From: an uncultured Clostridia bacterium
GTDB lineage: Bacteria; Bacillota; Clostridia; Oscillospirales; Acutalibacteraceae
Length of the DNA stretch: 64,000 nucleotides
NCBI GenBank assembly: GCA_947572385.1
Contig: CANPBX010000003.1
Coordinates: forward strand, 1-64,000
Direction: 5' to 3'
Made by a program: the position numbers and the translations under genes. Below are positions 1 to 8,108 of the stretch, piece by piece. Numbering within the stretch: the stretch's first letter is position 1; each line of letters starts with the position of its first letter. The notes beneath the pieces were generated by a model. The model ran no database searches and was not told the origin of the DNA. It was given only the letters and a program-made list of their open reading frames with translations.

Positions 1-83
1 AATCCCGCTTCCCTTCAATTTAGCTCTTGACTTTTATTAGCAGGTCTGAAAATTTAATATTTTTTAATATTTTTTTGTGTTGC

Positions 84-1019
84 TCAGATCCTAAAGTCCC
101 TGTTATTGCTCTCCTTCCTGCCGCAGGCCGCCGGCATGAGCTGGGGCTTCAGCGGCAGTATCTTCTGGGCCATCCCGTTATAGGTCTTCTCCATAGCGGA
201 CAGCTCCTCAATGGACAGCCCCTTTACTGCCGACTCCATCACAGCCCTTGGCATGTCCGGCTGCACGATAGCGCTGTACTTCAGCACGCCCCGCTCCAAC
301 TCCGTTCGGTAGCGCTCTCCCCAGCCCGCCTTCTCGTAGAGACGCTTAAACCGCTCTCCTATCTCCGCCACCTGGGCCTTGCTGAGAGTCACCTCCCCTC
401 CATACTCACCACTTAGCAGCTTCTCGACCTTCGCGCCCTTGACCACTCCCGCGCCCCTCTGGGCCGGCACAGCCACAAAGGAGCACTCATAGGCGTCCGT
501 AGGCTCGGTAAGTACCGTATGGGCCAGCCTGCCCCCATAGGTGCCGCCCTTTTTGTGCTCACAGCTCTCCTTTCCGCAAATGCCGCAGACCCCGCGCTTT
601 ACCGAGCAGCTCACGCTCACCTCCTTTAAGATCCCGCTCTCAATAAGCTCGATGGTCTCCTTGTTCCCCTGGGTCCTCGGGAGGTACGCCTTGGCCGTAA
701 GCCGCACCAGCCCCTCCCCGGCCTGTGTGACCTCCCCATTTGCCCGCTCCAGCTCCGTATGGAATATACGGGCCGTCTGATTGGCGCTTTTGCGCTCGTG
801 GTCAAAGATACAGGTCTTCCCCAAAAACAGCTCCCGCAGCTTCTCAAGGCTCTCAACGGAAAACCTCTCAAAGTCCCTGTCTATCTCATTGTCACAGAGC
901 ACCAGTGAAAACACATACACCTCCTCCGGCCCATACGCCCTTCTGGTGTACCTGTTTACAGCCTCCATGTCCTCCTTTCCAGGCACTCCCGCCGCTTTCA
1001 TCACAAGACCCTCTTTCAT
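84..1019 (-). CDS. HK97-type prohead protease-like protein
   Basis: This 311-residue protein resembles the prohead maturation proteases of HK97-type phages, which process the capsid scaffold. Visible family features are a His in a DHE context near residue 74, a Ser pair in KEVSVSCSV near residues 133-140, and the later SFVAVPA segment near 180-186. A Cys/His-rich stretch at about 145-155 (CGIC, ESCEH) lies between the catalytic half and that segment and could bind a metal. The start ATG has GGGGAG six bases upstream. It overlaps the stop of the portal gene by four bases, so the two are probably translationally coupled. The family is clear; the activity is inferred. Codon use matches the neighbouring chromosomal genes, which argues against a recent prophage. 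Confidence 0.75.
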   Translation of the reverse strand: MKEGLVMKAAGVPGKEDMEAVNRYTRRAYGPEEVYVFSLVLCDNEIDRDFERFSVESLEKLRELFLGKTCIFDHERKSANQTARIFHTELERANGEVTQAGEGLVRLTAKAYLPRTQGNKETIELIESGILKEVSVSCSVKRGVCGICGKESCEHKKGGTYGGRLAHTVLTEPTDAYECSFVAVPAQRGAGVVKGAKVEKLLSGEYGGEVTLSKAQVAEIGERFKRLYEKAGWGERYRTELERGVLKYSAIVQPDMPRAVMESAVKGLSIEELSAMEKTYNGMAQKILPLKPQLMPAACGRKESNNRDFRI

Positions 1020-2140
1020 AAAACGCTCCCCCTCTCTCTGTCCTCTGCTTCCAGCTCCCTCTCAAGCTTCCTGGCCCTCGCCGTATAGTACCTCGCGTTG
1101 GCATGGTCCACCTCGTCCTGCATTGTGATCTCGTCCCAGACGATCCCGCACTCCACAGGCAGCCCCTCCAGCATCAGCCAGGTCCTGCACACCTTCAGCA
1201 CCACCGGGGTCAGCACCCTCCTGTATGCCTCCAGCTCGCTTGTGAGCACATCCGCCTGCTGGCTGGACATCCTCTCCGTGGAGGACCAGCTAAGCCCTAA
1301 AAGGAACGGCGGCAGCCCCAGCTTCGCCACTATCTGCTCCAGCATCTGCCTTACAGGCACCTCGCTCTCCATCAGCTGGTTATCCGGCCCTATGGCTTTG
1401 ATGGACACATCCCCCACCGCCACAAAGTCCCTCGGCTCCCTGGAGCTCATGGCGTTCTTCCACTCCTTGCCCATCTGCCTGGCCCGCTCCAGGGCCCCGC
1501 CCGGAGCGCCGTCCGGCTTGCAGGTCACGGCAAACCTCACGTTCCCCATGCGCTCCCAGTTCGTCCCCAGGGTCTGGTATATCTGCATGAGCACCGAGCT
1601 CACAAAGGGCAGCCCCCTCAGCAGCGACACCCCCCAGAGGGACCCCGCCTCAGGGTTCAGCGCCGAGACTAGCAGCAGCTCACTGCACTGGCACTCCCTG
1701 CGCCCGCCGGGCTCCAGCACATACACCTTGATGCCCAGGGAGCCGTCGCCCTCCAGCTCCAGGTCCCTCAGCCCCGCGTTATACAGCGCCCCTATCTGTC
1801 CTCCGGAGGCCACCATCTCCCCCACAGCGTTCCCGTAGGTGATAAGCTCCTCAAGGTATATCCCCAGAAACTCGTTTATCCCAGTGCCCCCGGCGTTCAC
1901 CTTTACGCCGTCCAAAAACCTCTGCAGCCTTTCCTGCACCTCCCCGTCCGGGCAGCTCACCTTAAAATCCCCTATAAGCCGCCTCAGCTTATACACAGCC
2001 GCGTCGATTATGGGCACCGACTGCCTGAGAGCCCTGTACAGCTCCCGCTCCCCCGCTCCAAGGGGCAGCCCGTTGGACACGCCCGCCGGCCTCGCCTGCA
2101 CGCTCAGTACCGCGGGCCCCTCCTGCTTCTTCCGAAACAA
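1016..2140 (-). CDS. Phage portal protein
   Basis: This 374-residue protein resembles HK97-family portal proteins, which form the dodecameric DNA-entry ring of a phage head. The evidence is the overall length, the central ELITYGNAVGEMV segment, the NWERMGNVRFAV region and the LGLPPFLLGLSWSSTERMSS segment, an arrangement seen in many Firmicute portals. The start is TTG with AAAGGAG about ten bases upstream. The usual upstream partner, the terminase large subunit, is absent: the region upstream is a 285-bp spacer followed by divergent TM2 genes. The capsid gene would lie beyond the left edge of the window. It may be a remnant or a domesticated head module. Family assignment is fairly secure, biological role unknown. 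Confidence 0.8.
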   Translation of the reverse strand: MFRKKQEGPAVLSVQARPAGVSNGLPLGAGERELYRALRQSVPIIDAAVYKLRRLIGDFKVSCPDGEVQERLQRFLDGVKVNAGGTGINEFLGIYLEELITYGNAVGEMVASGGQIGALYNAGLRDLELEGDGSLGIKVYVLEPGGRRECQCSELLLVSALNPEAGSLWGVSLLRGLPFVSSVLMQIYQTLGTNWERMGNVRFAVTCKPDGAPGGALERARQMGKEWKNAMSSREPRDFVAVGDVSIKAIGPDNQLMESEVPVRQMLEQIVAKLGLPPFLLGLSWSSTERMSSQQADVLTSELEAYRRVLTPVVLKVCRTWLMLEGLPVECGIVWDEITMQDEVDHANARYYTARARKLERELEAEDRERGSVL

Positions 2141-2219
2141 GGCCTAACCACTCCTTTCAGATCTCCGCCGTTTTTTTATGCTCATAAAACCTCCTCTCAA
2201 CCATACCTCGAAAACACCC

Positions 2220-2248
2220 CGAAGTTTCGCAAAAAAGGCGAACTTTCG
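2220..2248. promoter_or_regulatory. Paired CGAA-NN-TTCG dyads, candidate operator
   Basis: Two ten-base dyads, CGAAGTTTCG (2220-2229) and CGAACTTTCG (2239-2248), lie 19 bases apart, about two helical turns, in the divergent spacer between the phage-like genes and the TM2 genes. Such spacing fits cooperative binding of a dimeric regulator. The regulator is unknown. Confidence 0.4.
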
Positions 2249-2341
2249 CGAAAAAAAATAAATATTTTTTCAAAAAACCGTCCCTCTGCCGCCAAAAACC
2301 TTTCTACTGATTAAGAATCCCTTACTTTTGCCCTCACCCCC

Positions 2342-2371
2342 TTGCTTTCTGAACATTACTCGTGCTAAGAT
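2342..2371 (+). promoter_or_regulatory. Putative sigma-A promoter for the TM2 genes
   Basis: TTGCTT (2342-2347) and TAAGAT (2366-2371) are separated by 18 bases, about 55 bases before the first TM2 start codon. Confidence 0.4.
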
Positions 2372-2425
2372 ATACCTACGGAAAAGAATCTCGGCAAAAG
2401 CCGGTATAAAGGAGCGACAGAGATC

Positions 2426-2758
2426 ATGGCAGACTATAATAACGGCTATCAGCCCCAGGGCCAGCAGCCCATGTACAATCCCCCCCAATACCAACCCCAG
2501 GCAGGCATTGACCCGCCTCCCGGCTATATGCAGCGCAGCCGTATCGCAGCGGGTATTTTAGGAATTATCCTGGGGGCCTACGGCGTACACAGCTTCTACC
2601 TTGGCAACACCTCCAGAGGGCTCATGCAGCTGCTCATATCCATCCTGACCTGCGGCGTTGGAGCCATCGTCATGCAGATATGGGGCATACTGGACGGCAT
2701 CAAGCTTCTGGACGGACGTATAAACACCGACGCCAACGGCGTCTACCTGAAAGACTAA
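2426..2758 (+). CDS. TM2 domain-containing membrane protein
   Basis: A 110-residue protein with a Gln/Pro/Tyr-rich N-terminal 35 residues followed by a TM2 domain: two transmembrane helices (about residues 38-55 and 64-85) joined by the typical GVHSFYLGN turn, and a short C-terminal strand. TM2 proteins are common small inner-membrane proteins in Firmicutes and their molecular role is not established. AGGAG lies 11 bases before ATG. The stop is 13 bases before the next TM2 gene, so the two are an operon and probably paralogues. Family confident, function unknown. Confidence 0.88.
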   Translation: MADYNNGYQPQGQQPMYNPPQYQPQAGIDPPPGYMQRSRIAAGILGIILGAYGVHSFYLGNTSRGLMQLLISILTCGVGAIVMQIWGILDGIKLLDGRINTDANGVYLKD

Positions 2759-2771
2759 GGAGGCAGCACTC

Positions 2772-3452
2772 ATGAACGATATGGAGAACAAGGACCTTAA
2801 CCCACAGCAGCCCGAGGCCCCTGCGGAGCCCGCTGCCACCGTCCCACAGGCGGACCAGCCCTCCGGGCCCGCTCCCCAGGCCCCCGCGCCGGACCCGGCC
2901 CCAGCCTGGGAAAAGCCCACCCCCCAGCTCACCCTGGACCCTCAGCCGGAGCCCCCGGCCATCGAGTTCACCACCGAGCCGCCCCATGCGCCGGAGCCCC
3001 CTGTGGAGCCCCAGCCCACGGTCCAAAACCAGTACGTATATAATTTTAACACCCAGCCCTCCGGCGACCCCGGCCAGCCCCAAAGCCCCGGCCAGCAGCC
3101 CTACTCCCAGCCCTATTCCGGCTATCAGCCCCCCAACTATACCGCCCAGAGCTACCGCCCGGAGCCTCCCCGGCAGCCCATATACACCACTCCCCCCGCG
3201 GGCTACCAGCAGAAGAGCCGCCTTGCGGCTGGCATTTTAGCCATCATACTGGGTGTCTTCGGTGTGCATAACTTCTACCTGGGCTTCAACTCCCGCGGCG
3301 TGATCCAGCTTGTGCTCAGCCTTGCCGGAGGCCTGCTCACCTGCGGCCTCGCCACTGCTGCCACCGTAATATGGGCCTTCATCGAGGGTGTAACTATCCT
3401 ATCCTCAAACGGCGCCCGCTTCGACGGCAACGGCGTCATCCTCAGGGACTGA
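2772..3452 (+). CDS. TM2 domain protein with long proline-rich N-terminus
   Basis: This 226-residue protein has a roughly 140-residue low-complexity N-terminal region rich in Pro, Gln, Ala and Glu, probably disordered and cytoplasmic, followed by a C-terminal TM2 domain (about residues 150-226) with the GVHNFYLGF turn and two membrane helices. The C-terminal half closely parallels the preceding protein, pointing to a tandem duplication in which this copy gained the long tail. AAGGAGG precedes the ATG. Such tails may recruit partners, but nothing in the sequence names one. Confidence 0.88.
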   Translation: MNDMENKDLNPQQPEAPAEPAATVPQADQPSGPAPQAPAPDPAPAWEKPTPQLTLDPQPEPPAIEFTTEPPHAPEPPVEPQPTVQNQYVYNFNTQPSGDPGQPQSPGQQPYSQPYSGYQPPNYTAQSYRPEPPRQPIYTTPPAGYQQKSRLAAGILAIILGVFGVHNFYLGFNSRGVIQLVLSLAGGLLTCGLATAATVIWAFIEGVTILSSNGARFDGNGVILRD

Positions 3453-3455
3453 CAT

Positions 3456-4028
3456 ATGCGCCTGCATTATAAAGGCGCATATGACCTGGACCCCGCCTCC
3501 CTGCCCCATGCCCCACACCGCCCGGGCGCGGTCCCGTTTAGGGAAGCCAAGGATACCAAGGCCCTGTCTATGATAGCCAACGGCCTGTGCGTGCTCGTTA
3601 TAATATTGCTGGCGGCGCCGGCGTTTCAGCGCTGCCGGGGCACCTTCAACACAGGCCAGATGATAGCCGGGTGCTTCCTGCCCATGGCTGTCCTGCTGCC
3701 CCACGAGCTGCTGCACGCGGTATGCTTTCGGGAGGACGTGTACATCTACACAAACCTGCGCCAGGGTATGCTCTTTGTTGTAGGCCCCGAGGACATGAGC
3801 CGGTCCCGCTTCATCTTCATGAGCCTGCTCCCAAACCTTGTGTTCGGCCTCACTCCCTATATAATAGGTATGGCACTGCCCAATATGGCCCTCGCTATGT
3901 TCGGGGCAATATGCACAGGCATGGGCGGCGGAGACTACTACAATGTTTTCAACACCCTCACCCAGGTGCCAAAGGGCGGCAGGGTATATAACCACGGTTT
4001 CAATTCCTACTGGTATCTGCCAAAATAG
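3456..4028 (+). CDS. DUF3267-type putative membrane zincin protease
   Basis: A 190-residue integral membrane protein with a zinc-metalloprotease signature HELLH at residues 83-87, near the end of the second predicted helix. The DUF3267 family is predicted to be membrane-embedded zincin-like peptidases; no substrate is known. Two further hydrophobic segments follow around residues 120-150. It starts three bases after the TM2 stop codon with only a weak AGGGA upstream, so it probably depends on the TM2 transcript and translational coupling. A strong terminator follows directly. Confidence 0.78.
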   Translation: MRLHYKGAYDLDPASLPHAPHRPGAVPFREAKDTKALSMIANGLCVLVIILLAAPAFQRCRGTFNTGQMIAGCFLPMAVLLPHELLHAVCFREDVYIYTNLRQGMLFVVGPEDMSRSRFIFMSLLPNLVFGLTPYIIGMALPNMALAMFGAICTGMGGGDYYNVFNTLTQVPKGGRVYNHGFNSYWYLPK

Positions 4029-4033
4029 CACAG

Positions 4034-4062
4034 AAAGCGTTCCCTTTCGGGGGCGCTTTTTT
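4034..4062 (+). terminator. Rho-independent terminator after the TM2-DUF3267 operon
   Basis: An 11-bp stem including two G-T pairs (4034-4044 with 4049-4059) has a TTTC loop and a T-run, starting six bases after the DUF3267 stop codon. Confidence 0.85.
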
Positions 4063-4075
4063 CTCCGCTCAAGTG

Positions 4076-4104
4076 TTTACAAATCGAAAAAAAAATGGTA
4101 AAAT
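4076..4104 (+). promoter_or_regulatory. Sigma-A promoter before the 34-residue ORF and metG
   Basis: TTTACA (4076-4081), a 17-base spacer and TAAAAT (4099-4104). It is the only clear promoter between the upstream terminator and metG, so it probably drives the small ORF plus metG, tatD and the radical SAM gene. Confidence 0.75.
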
Positions 4105-4144
4105 GTAGTTTAATTACGGCTTATACAGAAAAGGAGCGTACACA

Positions 4145-4249
4145 ATGAAGCCCAGACCCGACCGACGCACCATGCTCGTCCGCATCACAGCCGGCGCGCT
4201 GGCGCTTTTAATGCTGGCGGCGGTCTTCTCCGCCCTGCTCGTCCGATAA
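4145..4249 (+). CDS. 34-residue single-pass membrane miniprotein
   Basis: A short open frame begins with ATG preceded by AAGGAG at an eight-base spacing and encodes 34 residues: a basic N-terminus (MKPRPDRR), then one hydrophobic helix from about residue 16 to 33 and a final Arg. It sits 40 bases downstream of a good sigma-A promoter and 84 bases before metG. The promoter, ribosome binding site and positive-inside membrane segment together support a real small protein. No family is recognised. The alternative is a leader peptide for metG. Confidence 0.55.
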   Translation: MKPRPDRRTMLVRITAGALALLMLAAVFSALLVR

Positions 4250-4333
4250 AGAGCCGATAGGGAGTGCATGAAACGGAAATAATATAAGAAAATATATACA
4301 GTGTAAAAATACCAAAGCTTACGGAGGATACCA

Positions 4334-6310
4334 ATGGAATCAAAAGGCGCTTATTATATCACGACGGCCATAGCCTACACCTCGGGCAAGCCCCATATCG
4401 GCAACATTGCCGACCCTGTCCTAGCCGACTGCATAGCCCGCTTCAAGCGTATGCAGGGCTATGACGTGTACTTCCAGACCGGCACCGACGAGCACGGTAA
4501 GAAGAACGAGCAAAAGGCTAAAGCCGCTGGCCTCTCCCCGAAGGAGTTCGTGGACGGCACCTCGTCCCTTGTAAGGCAGCAGTTCGACCTGATGGACCTC
4601 TCCTACGACCACTTTATCCGCACCACCGACGAATACCACGTGAAAGAGGTCCAGAGGATATTCAAAAAGTTCTACGACCAGGGGGACATCTATAAGAGCT
4701 CCTATGAGGGGCTGTACTGCGACGAGTGCGAGTCCTTCCTGACCGAGAGCCAGCTGATAGACGGCAAATGCCCCGACTGCGGCCGCGAGCCCAGGAAGGA
4801 GCGGGAGGAGGCATACTTCTTCAAAATGAGCAGCTATACCCAGCGGCTCATCGACCATATCAACTCCCACCCCGACTTCATCCAGCCCGTATCCCGCCGC
4901 AACGAGATGATGAACAACTTCCTGCTCCCGGGCCTTCAGGACCTGTGCGTCACCCGCACCTCCATCAAGTGGGGCATCCCGGTGGACTTCGACCCCCAGC
5001 ATGTAATATACGTCTGGCTGGACGCCCTTACCAACTATATCACCGGTATCGGCTACCACTGTGACGGCGAGAGCGATGAGCTCTTTAAAAAATACTGGCC
5101 CGCGGGCATCCATGTGATCGGCAAGGACATAACCCGCTTCCACACTATCTATTGGCCCATCTTCCTTATGGCCCTGGGCCTCCCCCTTCCCAAGCAGGTC
5201 TTCGGGCACCCCTGGGTCCTTATGGACGGCAGCAAGATGAGCAAGTCCGCCGGGAACGTCATGTATGCCGACGACCTTGTGGACGTCTTCGACACCGACG
5301 CCGTGCGGTACTATCTCCTGCGCGAGCTCCCCTTTGAGAACGACGGCAACATCACCTGGGACTTGATAAACGACCGCACCAACAGCGACCTTGCCAATGT
5401 CCTGGGAAATCTTGTGAACCGCACCGTCTCCATGATAAACAAATACTTCGACGGCAAGGTGGAGGACTGTGGGATAGCCGCTCCCGAGGACGGCGACCTG
5501 CACGCCTGCGTGGCCTCCTGCCGGGATAAGGTCGCGGCTAAAATGGACCAGCTGCGCACAGCCGACGCCCTCTCGGAGATATTCACCCTCTTAAAGCGCT
5601 GCAATAAATATATCGACGAGACCACCCCCTGGATCTTAGCCAAGGACCCCACCCAGTGCGCCCGGCTCTCCACGGTGCTCTATAACCTGGTGGACTCCAT
5701 CACCACCGGAGCCACCCTGCTGTTCCCCTTCATGCCCGAGACCTCAGTCTCCATCCTGCGGCAGCTTGGCACCGTGCCCCTGCCCTGGGAGCTCCTTGAC
5801 AGGACCAACAACTATCCCGCCTCCGGCAATAAGGTCACAGACTCCCCCTCCATACTCTTTGAGCGCCAGGAGATGGAGGACATCATGAAGCGCATGGAGG
5901 AGAAATACGCCGGCAGCTCCCCCGCCCCAAACGGGGACGATATGCAGAAGAAGGCCGAGCTCCACAAGGAGCTCCAGGGCATAGCTAAAATAGCTATCAC
6001 CGACTTCGCCGCCGTGGACCTGCGGGTAGCGAAAATAATCGACTGCCAGCCGGTAAAGCGGGCAAAGAAGCTGTTAAAGCTCAGCCTGGACGACGGCACC
6101 GGGGTGGTGCGCACAGTAGCCTCAGGGATCGCCCCCTGGTACAAGCCCGAGGAGCTTACAGGCCATAATGTGATAGTGGTCTCGAACCTCCAGCCCGCAA
6201 CCCTCTGCGGCGTGGAGAGCCAGGGCATGATATTAGCCGCCGACGCCGGGGAAAACGACGTAAAAGTGATATTCGCCGACGGCATCCCCGCCGGTAGCAA
6301 GGTCCGCTGA
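4334..6310 (+). CDS. metG: Methionine--tRNA ligase
   Basis: A 658-residue class I aminoacyl-tRNA synthetase that charges tRNA-Met in the cytoplasm. The HIGH-type motif is HIGN at residues 21-24, a four-Cys zinc knuckle (CDEC ... CPDC) lies around 129-148, and KMSKS is near residues 300-304. The C-terminal 100 residues form an EMAP/Trbp111-like tRNA-binding domain that dimerises the enzyme. ACGGAGG stands about ten bases before ATG. The gene is two bases from tatD, a conserved Firmicute arrangement (metG-tatD). Confidence 0.97.
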   Translation: MESKGAYYITTAIAYTSGKPHIGNIADPVLADCIARFKRMQGYDVYFQTGTDEHGKKNEQKAKAAGLSPKEFVDGTSSLVRQQFDLMDLSYDHFIRTTDEYHVKEVQRIFKKFYDQGDIYKSSYEGLYCDECESFLTESQLIDGKCPDCGREPRKEREEAYFFKMSSYTQRLIDHINSHPDFIQPVSRRNEMMNNFLLPGLQDLCVTRTSIKWGIPVDFDPQHVIYVWLDALTNYITGIGYHCDGESDELFKKYWPAGIHVIGKDITRFHTIYWPIFLMALGLPLPKQVFGHPWVLMDGSKMSKSAGNVMYADDLVDVFDTDAVRYYLLRELPFENDGNITWDLINDRTNSDLANVLGNLVNRTVSMINKYFDGKVEDCGIAAPEDGDLHACVASCRDKVAAKMDQLRTADALSEIFTLLKRCNKYIDETTPWILAKDPTQCARLSTVLYNLVDSITTGATLLFPFMPETSVSILRQLGTVPLPWELLDRTNNYPASGNKVTDSPSILFERQEMEDIMKRMEEKYAGSSPAPNGDDMQKKAELHKELQGIAKIAITDFAAVDLRVAKIIDCQPVKRAKKLLKLSLDDGTGVVRTVASGIAPWYKPEELTGHNVIVVSNLQPATLCGVESQGMILAADAGENDVKVIFADGIPAGSKVR

Positions 6311-6311
6311 T

Positions 6312-7142
6312 ATGGGCCCCGAGGATTACTTTGAAATATACGACTCCCACGCCCACTACGACGACAGCGCCTTCGACAAGGACAGGGCCTGGCTTTTAGA
6401 GAAGCAGCTCCCCCTGTCCGGCGTGCGTTGCGTCATAAACATGGGCACCCGCCTGCTGACCTGCGCCTCCACCGTGGGCCTCTCCGACCTTAACCCCTAT
6501 ATCTTCGCCGCCGTGGGCATACACCCCGAGGAGATAGACGGCAGCCTGCCGGAGGACTGGCTCCAGTGCCTTAGGGTCTGGCTGGAGCGGGGTGACGCCG
6601 TGGCTGTAGGCGAGATAGGCCTTGACTACCACTGGGAGGACTGTGCCCCGAGGGAGCGCCAGCGGGAGGTCTTCGCCGCCCAGCTCTCCCTTGCAAAGGA
6701 GCTGGACCTGCCGGTCTGCGTCCACGACCGGGACGCCCACGCCGACGTGCTGGAGCTGCTCAGGGAGTACCGCCCCCAGGGCGTCCTGCACTGCTTCTCA
6801 GGAAGCCTGGAGATGGCCCGGGAAATATTGGACCTTGGAATGTATATCGGTATCGGCGGCGCGGTCACCTTTAAAAATGCAAAAAAGGTCCTGCGGGTAG
6901 CCGCCGGGATACCCCTCGACCGCCTGCTTCTGGAGACCGACGCCCCCTATATGGCCCCCGAGCCCCATAGGGGCCGCCGCAACGACTCCAGCCTTATCCC
7001 CCATACCGCCGCCAAGATCGCTGAGCTTCGGGGCATCACCACCCGGGAGGTCCTGGAGGCCTCCAACCGGAATATCCGGCGGCTCTTCCGCCTTGAGGGC
7101 CGGATACCCCGGGTAACTGCCCAAAGCCCGAACGCATACTAA
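6312..7142 (+). CDS. tatD: TatD family metal-dependent hydrolase (DNase)
   Basis: A 276-residue TIM-barrel amidohydrolase-fold protein. Metal-ligand motifs of the TatD family are present: HAHYDD near the N-terminus, the GEIGLDYHW Glu segment, a VHDRDAH His, LHCFSG and LLETDAPYM. TatD proteins are 3'-5' deoxyribonucleases implicated in DNA repair or quality control. Its start lies one base after the metG stop, and the radical SAM gene follows 36 bases downstream. The C-terminus carries a short basic extension. Confidence 0.92.
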   Translation: MGPEDYFEIYDSHAHYDDSAFDKDRAWLLEKQLPLSGVRCVINMGTRLLTCASTVGLSDLNPYIFAAVGIHPEEIDGSLPEDWLQCLRVWLERGDAVAVGEIGLDYHWEDCAPRERQREVFAAQLSLAKELDLPVCVHDRDAHADVLELLREYRPQGVLHCFSGSLEMAREILDLGMYIGIGGAVTFKNAKKVLRVAAGIPLDRLLLETDAPYMAPEPHRGRRNDSSLIPHTAAKIAELRGITTREVLEASNRNIRRLFRLEGRIPRVTAQSPNAY

Positions 7143-7178
7143 AATCTATAGGAGCAACACAATAGGAGTATGATCTGT

Positions 7179-7814
7179 ATGGAAAACCACATTAGCCAGC
7201 TATACGGAGCCAGCGCCACCTACGAATACGGCGTGAACCTGTACATCAATATGACGAACTCTTGCCCCAACCGCTGCGACTTCTGCCTCAGGCAGAACAG
7301 CTCCGGCAGCCTCTACTCCAATAACCTCTGGTATCAGGGCGGGGAGCCCACCAGGGAGGAGTTCTGGGCCCAGCTGCAGCGCCGGGACCTGAATACATAC
7401 CCTGAGATAGTCTTCTGCGGCTACGGCGAGCCTGCCTGCCGCTGGGACGATATGATGTGGCTCTGCGACCAGATACGCTCCACCGGCTCCCACTTCATCC
7501 GCATCAACACCAACGGCCTTGCAAACCTCATAACAGGCCGCAATGCCGCCCTAGACCTGGACGGGCGCGTTGACGCCGTCTCGATAAGCCTCAACGCCAG
7601 CACCCCCGAGGGCTACGACAGGCTCTGCCACAGCCGCTTTGGGCTCAGGGCATTCCCTGCCATCCTGCGCTTCACGAGCACAGCGGTCCTGAACGTGCCC
7701 CATGTTCGCATGACAGCCGTGAGCACCCTCCCCAAGGCTGAGCTCGACGCCTGCCAGAAGGTCGCCGAGAGCGTCGGAGCGGACTTCTTCGTGAGGGAAT
7801 ATATCGGGGAATAG
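7179..7814 (+). CDS. TatD-linked radical SAM protein
   Basis: A compact 211-residue radical SAM enzyme with the 4Fe-4S motif C29-PNR-C33-DF-C36, matching the small family named for linkage to TatD (TIGR04038-type). GYGEP and the later NTNGLAN and VSISLNA strands are typical SAM-binding elements. I chose ATG 7179 because AGGAG (7164-7168) lies ten bases upstream; the in-frame ATG at 7170 would sit one base after that site. The substrate is unknown. Adjacency to tatD is the defining context of this family and suggests a shared nucleic-acid-related task. Confidence 0.88.
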   Translation: MENHISQLYGASATYEYGVNLYINMTNSCPNRCDFCLRQNSSGSLYSNNLWYQGGEPTREEFWAQLQRRDLNTYPEIVFCGYGEPACRWDDMMWLCDQIRSTGSHFIRINTNGLANLITGRNAALDLDGRVDAVSISLNASTPEGYDRLCHSRFGLRAFPAILRFTSTAVLNVPHVRMTAVSTLPKAELDACQKVAESVGADFFVREYIGE

Positions 7815-7847
7815 GGGCCAGACTATAGGGGTAGGAGGAGTTTTCCC

Positions 7848-8057
7848 ATGTCTATCCCAAAGCTGCTGGCAGTATTCCTGCTGCTATGCCTTTTTCTGAC
7901 CGCCTGCACCGCCACCGCCGATAACCGGCTGGGAGGCCTGCGGCGGGTCAGCCTCAATACCGCCGCTGCCGGGTATCCCCCGGCAGCTTTCTCTTGCCCA
8001 TACCCCTTTATCCTCCACCATATATCGTACCTTGACACCCTTCCCTTTTCGGGTTAG
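7848..8057 (+). CDS. Possible small lipoprotein ORF, 3' end doubtful
   Basis: A 69-residue open frame has a good AGGAGG site and starts with a typical lipoprotein signal (hydrophobic residues 6-17, lipobox LTAC, Cys20). However, its codons 40-47 coincide with a perfect 9-bp hairpin (7965-7987), and its last codons contain the -35 and -10 elements of the next gene. A transcript ended by that hairpin would lack the stop codon. I therefore treat it as a truncated or decaying lipoprotein gene, or a chance frame. No homologous family is recognised. Confidence 0.35.
   Translation: MSIPKLLAVFLLLCLFLTACTATADNRLGGLRRVSLNTAAAGYPPAAFSCPYPFILHHISYLDTLPFSG
7965..7992 (+). terminator. Hairpin terminator after the metG-tatD-radical SAM operon
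   Basis: GCTGCCGGG (7965-7973) pairs perfectly with CCCGGCAGC (7979-7987) around a five-base loop, followed by TTTCT. It lies inside the small lipoprotein ORF. Confidence 0.65.
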
Positions 8058-8060
8058 AAT
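8032..8060 (+). promoter_or_regulatory. Sigma-A promoter for the TPM / acylation genes
   Basis: TTGACA (8032-8037), a 17-base spacer and TAGAAT (8055-8060), placing transcription start about 40 bases before the next gene. Confidence 0.85.
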
Positions 8061-8108
8061 ATATAGGGGGATATTTGCCCCTCATTTTGTCCCTCCAGGA
8101 GGAGTATT

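Noticed and set aside
1..83. TTGACT followed by AT-rich sequence as a promoter
   Set aside because: No acceptable -10 at 16-18 bases; likely just the spacer after the protease gene. Nothing else is visible there.
4421..5503. Open frame of 360 codons on the minus strand opposite metG
   Set aside because: Antisense to a certain gene in GC-rich sequence; composition is repetitive (Val, His, Gly) and it lacks a ribosome binding site.
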